A program made the position numbers and the translations under genes. Positions 59,046-64,000 of a stretch of DNA of 64,000 nt are shown here, one piece after another (the stretch's first letter is position 1; the number at the start of each line of letters is the position of its first letter). Source of the DNA: Microvelia longipes (lineage: Eukaryota; Arthropoda; Insecta; Hemiptera; Veliidae); NCBI GenBank assembly GCA_018340805.1, contig JACMZG010001913.1, positions 36,561,476 through 36,625,475 of the forward strand. Reading direction: 5' to 3'. The notes below the pieces were generated by a model. The model did not search any database. It was not told the origin of the DNA and was given only the letters and a program-made list of their open reading frames with translations.

Positions 59046-59290
59046 TAGAACTATTACTACATACTACATACTATTACTAGTACTAGTAACAACAAGGGAC
59101 GTAATATTATAACCTTGTTGTAAACTACTAGCCCCAACATAGTGGACATTTGAGGAGCTTCACTGATGACAGTAAAAAGCCTTTTTACTGTCGCCGACAG
59201 TAAAGAAATTTAAAACTTTCGCGTACGGTAAAAAATGCATTTTACCTATTTTTTTGAGAATGAAATGGGCTGTAAGTGCCTACTTTACGG
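59046..59290. other. short sequence with 'tacta' words and an inverted 'ttactgtcg' pair
   Basis: No gene seen; 'gacagtaaaaagcctttttactgtc' type pairing at about 59168-59192. Confidence 0.4.
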
Positions 59291-59800
59291 CTATCTTTTA
59301 AGAGTGACAATTTTGACCTAGGCTCGTTGCTAGGAAGAAGGGCCAGGAAGTCTTGCCCCTTCTGACTAAGTAGATTTCAGTAGAAGTCCCTTAGAATGTT
59401 TGAAACGGCGCCACTCAAGGATTGGCTTTTCCTCCACCCCCCCCCCGCTTCTAGTTTTGGCATACTAAGACCCTGCTTTGAACACTACCCATTTCAATAC
59501 CTTGCCCCTCGCCTGGACCCACTATTCAGCTTCGACAAAGAGGAAATGGGGGGGGGTAAGCTAAGGCTCCCTCCTATAGCCATAGCCTGAAGTAATGTAA
59601 ATAACGGTTCCAGGCTAAGTTCAAGTGGATTCGCGGAGTGAGTTTTAGTTGGTATGAGGCAGACCCTGAGTCCAACACTGTTGACAGAACGCTGTCTTCC
59701 TGCGTAAATGCATTTCTCTCTCTTTTTTTGGTAACAGTTTTTCCGTAAAAAAATTTGCCGAAAAACCCAATACAATACAGCGAATATGCCAATTTTCGCC
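59291..59800. other. G+C-rich island without recognised function
   Basis: Contains C- and G-runs (59437-59448; 59548-59557) and open frames on both strands (65 codons +; 83-94 codons -). None has a motif I know, and the overlapping frames suggest composition rather than coding. Confidence 0.4.
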
Positions 59801-60420
59801 CTTGATGCTCTTGAAGGTTAAGCATAATAATAATAATTAACTGTTTCTGTAAAATTAATATTTGGATCAGAAAGCAAGAGAAAAAAAAGATGGAGGAGAA
59901 ACCGATGTGGGAGCGACTTTCTCCAGGCCGGTTCTTCTTGCAACTTAACTTGTTTATAATTCATTTACAAGCTTCTCATGTTTATAACTTTTAAAACTAT
60001 CATTTAAAATGATTATAGAGGAGAGAAAACTGACTTGTTTGGACCAGATTCGAAACCAGTATAGACATCTAAATATTCAGGTCTGGGTATTAGGACTTCG
60101 TCCGTGGAAAAATGTAAAGTCTTTAAGCTCAGTTCTAGAAACCACCAGGAACGCTTCGTTCATTTTTACTTAAGCTTTAAGGAGCTAGTTTATCGCTTAT
60201 AAATATCCCTATCTTGTTTTATATGGAATTTAATGTTTTCTTTTTAGCTAATCTTAAAGCAATAATGAAATATTTAACTTTCGAAGAGTAGGCTCCCAAC
60301 GTTATTATCCATAACCATGAGATTTTCCGTTCATAATGTGTTGAAAAGAAAATTTAAGTACTCCTTTCTCTGGGCTTAAATTTCGTTGTCATATTTGTTG
60401 TCACCTAAGGATTTTGAACT
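59801..60420. other. intergenic, no gene seen
   Basis: No recognisable structure. Confidence 0.5.
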
Positions 60421-61258
60421 TTTTTACTTTTCCTTATTTATACCCTAGTTATATAGGAAAAGTATTGTGTTTGCAAAAAATAACAGACAATGGATCTATC
60501 TGAATTATCTATTTTAGGTGTTTTTAAAACCTCCTGAGAGGTTTTTACAATGTTGTCTGCCTGTATATGTGTGTGTTTTATCATCATAGTCAGCGTATTT
60601 AAGCTAGAGAGTTGAAACTTACTACAAAAATCAATCTTTAGGTCCTGTTGCGCCATCCGGAAAATATTTTTTATGACGTCAATAATGACTCAGCAAAAAA
60701 ATTCGTAAATTCAACACTGAAAAATGTTTTGTTCGATTTTAGATTAGGCACGCATGTAACACATGTATAGGACTAACATATTTTTTAAATTTGATCCAAT
60801 TACCAGCATTAGTTCAATGCTTATCAAATGACTTGTGTATTAGACCAAGAGCCCCGTGGTGTTTTGTTAATAAAAAGTGTAATGGCTTGAACCGGTCTCA
60901 ATTTTGTAAATATCTTCCTGAATAAGGATCAGCAATTCAGCCGACTCGTATCGGATGGGTGTCCCAGGCAGAACCTTTGACCCCTAAAGTGTATTCTGCC
61001 TGGGACACCCATCCGATACGAGTCGGCAGAATTGCAGATCCTTGTTTAGGAAGGTATTTCCGAAAAATTGAGACTGGTTCCAGCCATTAAACTTTTTATT
61101 AACAAAACACCCCTGGGCTCTTAGACTATATGGTTTTTAAAAAAAATTGTCAAAAATCGTGTTGTAATTTTTATATTCTAAGCGAAGTAAGTCCGAAGTA
61201 GGGAGAAAGCGCGTAGCGATCCGATGTGCTAAGGGGTTAGTTCCGAGTTATTCCTCAC
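60421..61258 (+). repeat. family A repeat lacking the 5S-like segment, with nested family C MITE
   Basis: Complete 5' blocks from 'tttttacttttccttattta', interrupted at 60843-61126. It then jumps from 'gtcaaaaatcgtg' to the end module 'ctaagcgaagtaagtccgaa', so the 5S-like segment is deleted. Confidence 0.85.
60843..61126. mobile_element. family C MITE, two-armed copy
   Basis: Starts GACCAAGAGCCCC after TA and ends 'cccctgggctcttagac'. Two ~130-bp inverted arms with 'gccgactcgtatcggatggg'. It lacks the third arm of the copy at 22090. Confidence 0.8.
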
Positions 61259-61599
61259 CAGAATGTTGCCTGTTTCAGCTCTCTAATTATCTCTTTTGTC
61301 AATTCTATACTTTGTTGAGCATTTTTTGGATTTGTAGTAATAACAGGAATAGAGATAGCACTTTTTTGCTGAGTTTATTAGCTCACTGTTGGCAGAACAA
61401 TGTAAACAAGAGGTCAGTTTCCTTTAACTGCTCCAAAGTAAAAAAAAAGGTACATCGTACTGCTTAGAATCCTTACCTATATTACACCAGTCATTGATAT
61501 ATAATTAAAACCATTTCAACCTCTTAATGTTCCTTGAGTTAGTAGCGTAATACATATTTATGTACATCGGAAAATCGGGAAATTTGGTCTTTCTGTGAA

Positions 61600-62460
61600 T
61601 TTGCGAAGAAAAAATGAGCTTATGAGGATTTTTTGGAGGAGGAGGGCTCACTGATCATTAATAAATATTATAATAATATGTAAGTGTATGAGATTTTTGT
61701 TCCTAGACGTTTCTATGGGATGACTTTCGAGCGCTTTCTTGGATCGAAATGAAACCTTAGTACACAAATAAACCTTGTTAATGTCCAGAACCCTATCGTT
61801 TATAAAATATGTGTGACATCATTAACCTACAATATTGACCCCACAAACATTTCAAAAAATTTTAAATCTTCATAAAAAAGCCTTATTAAAGTAATAAGGC
61901 TTTATCAAACATCTTACAAATAATTTAAAAATTATTTCCAAAGGTCCATAATCAAATAAACATTTCCATGCAAAACAAATTTTCTTTTGTCAAGATTTTA
62001 AACTATATTAATAATAACCAATCCATAATATTAAAAGTTCTTTTCACTCATTTTTATTTTTAATATTTTCTATCAAAATTTCTAACAGTTTTTATTACTT
62101 ATTCAAGTCATACAAGTCTAAAATAAGTATTCCATGGCTGTATGGTCCTAGTAGACCAATGCCACAAAAAAAATCTCCATAAGGTGTTTAGATCGAGCTG
62201 AAATTTCTGGCACATGTACTGCTATGTATGGTTAACAAAAATAAAAAAAAGATTTTATTATCTGTATCAGTTTTGGTTTCATATGTTGACACATAATACA
62301 TAATGAAAACAAATCACCTTTTTGATTAATGCATTTTAAAATTCGTTTATATCGTGGCAGTATGCCACTTATTTAAACTAGCAATATGAAGAACAGTTCA
62401 GGACAAAAACTATGTGGCCGCGAAGCAGCCTCAGTGCCTACGTCGCGTAGCGGCAAAGAT
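61600..62460. repeat. family G dispersed repeat, interrupted
   Basis: 'gcgaagaaaaaatgagctta' at the left and 'cgtggcagtatgccactta', 'actatgtggccgcgaagca' at the right match 36905-37160, with ~600 bp between. Confidence 0.5.
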
Positions 62461-62654
62461 GCCCTGGGCCTTTTAATATAACCATAATTGATAATTGGGG
62501 TAGGAATCGAGGATAGACCTCATTTGCACTGCGACTAGAAATAGTTGTACAATTAATATAACCATGGGAAGGTAAGCTTCCTCTTGTTTTTCAAAAAAAT
62601 TCCCTATTGCGTCGTCCCTTTTGTTCATAATCCTTTTATTGCCCTTTGGATTTG

Positions 62655-62716
62655 ATATTATAAAGACGAGCGAAGCGAGTCTGAAGTCTAAAGAAGATAC
62701 TCCGTACCTGTTTTTC
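62655..62716 (+). repeat. family A terminal fragment
   Basis: 'aagacgagcgaagcgagtct' and 'ctccgtacctgttttt'. Confidence 0.65.
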
Positions 62717-63494
62717 TTTAATTTCATTAAAGGTTTGGCATTGATGATGGCCTCTAGTTTAGTTGATAGCTGTTAACCAAAAAAACATTTGTTTCACACA
62801 GAGACTTTTCTTTTTCATCATTCCGGATGAACATCTTTCATGATCATTCCATTACAGAAACACTGTTTCGCAGGCAATTATTTTCATTAAGTTATTATTT
62901 AAATTTCAAAATTTATGGGTTTAATGAAGTGATTTCACTTTTTATCTGTTTTATGTCCGGGAGCCAAGCTGTCTGGTCCGGGCGTTTAAATTTGTTTTAA
63001 AACATTAAAATAAATGGTTCCGGTTAAATTTCACCAGAATGATGAAACGTTTAGATACTTAAATGACGTAAAATCATTAAAAGGTCTAATATACTTTTAA
63101 TATCTATGTTTAGTATCTATGTACTAAGATAATTAGTTTTGAACATGAAATTAATTTTTACTGAAGTTTATAATTTACTATCTTTAATCTTTTGCAATGA
63201 AAATATATTTTTATTTAACTCTATTAATACTTTAAGTTGTTACTTTATAGCTAGATATATAGGGGAAAATACTTTTTTATAATAAATATATTTCAGGACT
63301 TTCACGAAGTTGTGCATTCAGCTGAGACTTAAAACACCTTGGGGAATGAGATTAAGTTATTTAAATCTTAAATGAACTTTCTATATGGCAGAGACGGCTT
63401 GACGCCTGCATGGGTGCGCCGGTACTTAGATAGTAGAGCCATTATTATGATAAGCACAAATTTAGTCTACATGTAAAGAAACCTGGATTTCGAA
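62717..63494. other. AT-rich sequence, no gene seen
   Basis: No recognisable structure. Confidence 0.5.
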
Positions 63495-63880
63495 GATAAA
63501 AAAAATCGAGTACGGGGTACCTCGGAAATTTTCCTTATTACATCTGATTCGCTTCGCTCATCCTCCCTACTTCGGACTCGCTTATCCTCAGAAATACAGT
63601 TCGCCAATTTATACTGCAACGTGCCTTTGGACTTGCTTCGCTCGACTTTAGATAGTAAATGCATCCGTATCATTCTCAGCGGTCACCCATACAGCACTGA
63701 TCACGCTCAATGTTCCTTAATTTTTATGATCCAACAAAAATCATGGATATACTAGTCGTATTAAAATGAAACTTAGTGTACTTATTAATTATATAATAAT
63801 TACACTTGTACTAAATTTCAACACAATTAGACCATGTCTCAATTTTTTAAAACATGTACACAAGTCCACGTTGAAAATGA
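63495..63880 (-). repeat. family A repeat, inverted 3' half
   Basis: From 'aaatcgagtacggggtacc' through three 'cgcttcgctc' words, the 5S-like segment (63669-63732; 'cagcggtcacccatacagc', 'tgatcacgctcaatg') and the block after it. It stops near 63880. Confidence 0.88.
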
Positions 63881-64000
63881 GCCATTTTCAAAGCGAAATT
63901 TCTCGTTTTTTATAAAAGATAAAGAATTGTAATTTCAAAAATAATATTGTTCCGATATGATCTTTGCGTAAGCCAAATTGTAAGATTCTAGGATAACCAG
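63881..64000. other. right edge, no gene seen
   Basis: Short AT-rich end of the window. Confidence 0.5.

Noticed and set aside
59494..59825. Minus-strand frames of 83-93 codons as a gene
   Set aside because: They overlap open frames on the other strand, as expected from G+C-rich composition; no motif recognised.
62473..62727. 84-codon minus-strand frame with a hydrophobic stretch
   Set aside because: Its first third is translated family A sequence; the rest has no recognised motif.

Overview
This is an AT-rich animal nuclear window with one clearly recognisable host gene piece and a very dense layer of transposon-derived sequence. The gene piece is the first coding exon of an Osiris-family (DUF1676) gene on the minus strand (6273-6699). 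It has a signal peptide, the two-cysteine region and a phase-1 splice donor, with a TATA/Inr core promoter just upstream. Osiris genes are an insect family, so the host is an insect; I cannot tell the order. The rest of that gene lies beyond the left edge, so positions 1-6272 are intron.

The remaining ~57 kb shows no further host exon I can support. It is dominated by one dispersed repeat, called family A here, with about 25 full or partial copies on both strands. A complete unit is roughly 0.7-1.1 kb. It starts with a T-run plus 'acttttcctcatttatacc' and ends with a 'ggtac..gtacc' hairpin followed by another T-run. About 200 bp before the end it carries a ~60-bp segment that matches the internal promoter region (box A, intermediate element, box C) of 5S rRNA genes. 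At 22784 two units are joined head to tail.

Other repeats are layered on or beside family A. Family B is a ~700-800 bp foldback element with long inverted arms (33993, 49388, partial at 8394 and 17700). Family C is a TA-flanked MITE beginning GACCAAGAGCCC (22090, 60843), inserted twice into family A. Family D is a MITE with CATAGAGATA termini (33331, 35671, 44172, ~53432). At least eight loci carry a hammerhead-ribozyme-like core (CTGANGA, stem, GAAA) inside small, often inverted, Penelope-like remnants; three have 10-13 bp target duplications. There are also a 5'-truncated LINE with a 15-bp target duplication (11499-12475), another LINE fragment (14534-14797), tRNA-derived SINEs (38391, 38930, 55450), and an env tail plus LTR of an errantivirus/gypsy-type element (9335-9760).

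Tandem arrays are frequent: (TA)n tracts, minisatellites of 28, 29, 36, 43, ~49, 61 and ~40-50 bp, and a 478-bp duplication. A perfect 123-bp inverted repeat around a (TA)n spacer (46031-46352) stands out. The most interesting signals are the 5S-promoter-bearing family A, the repeated hammerhead-like cores, and this palindrome.
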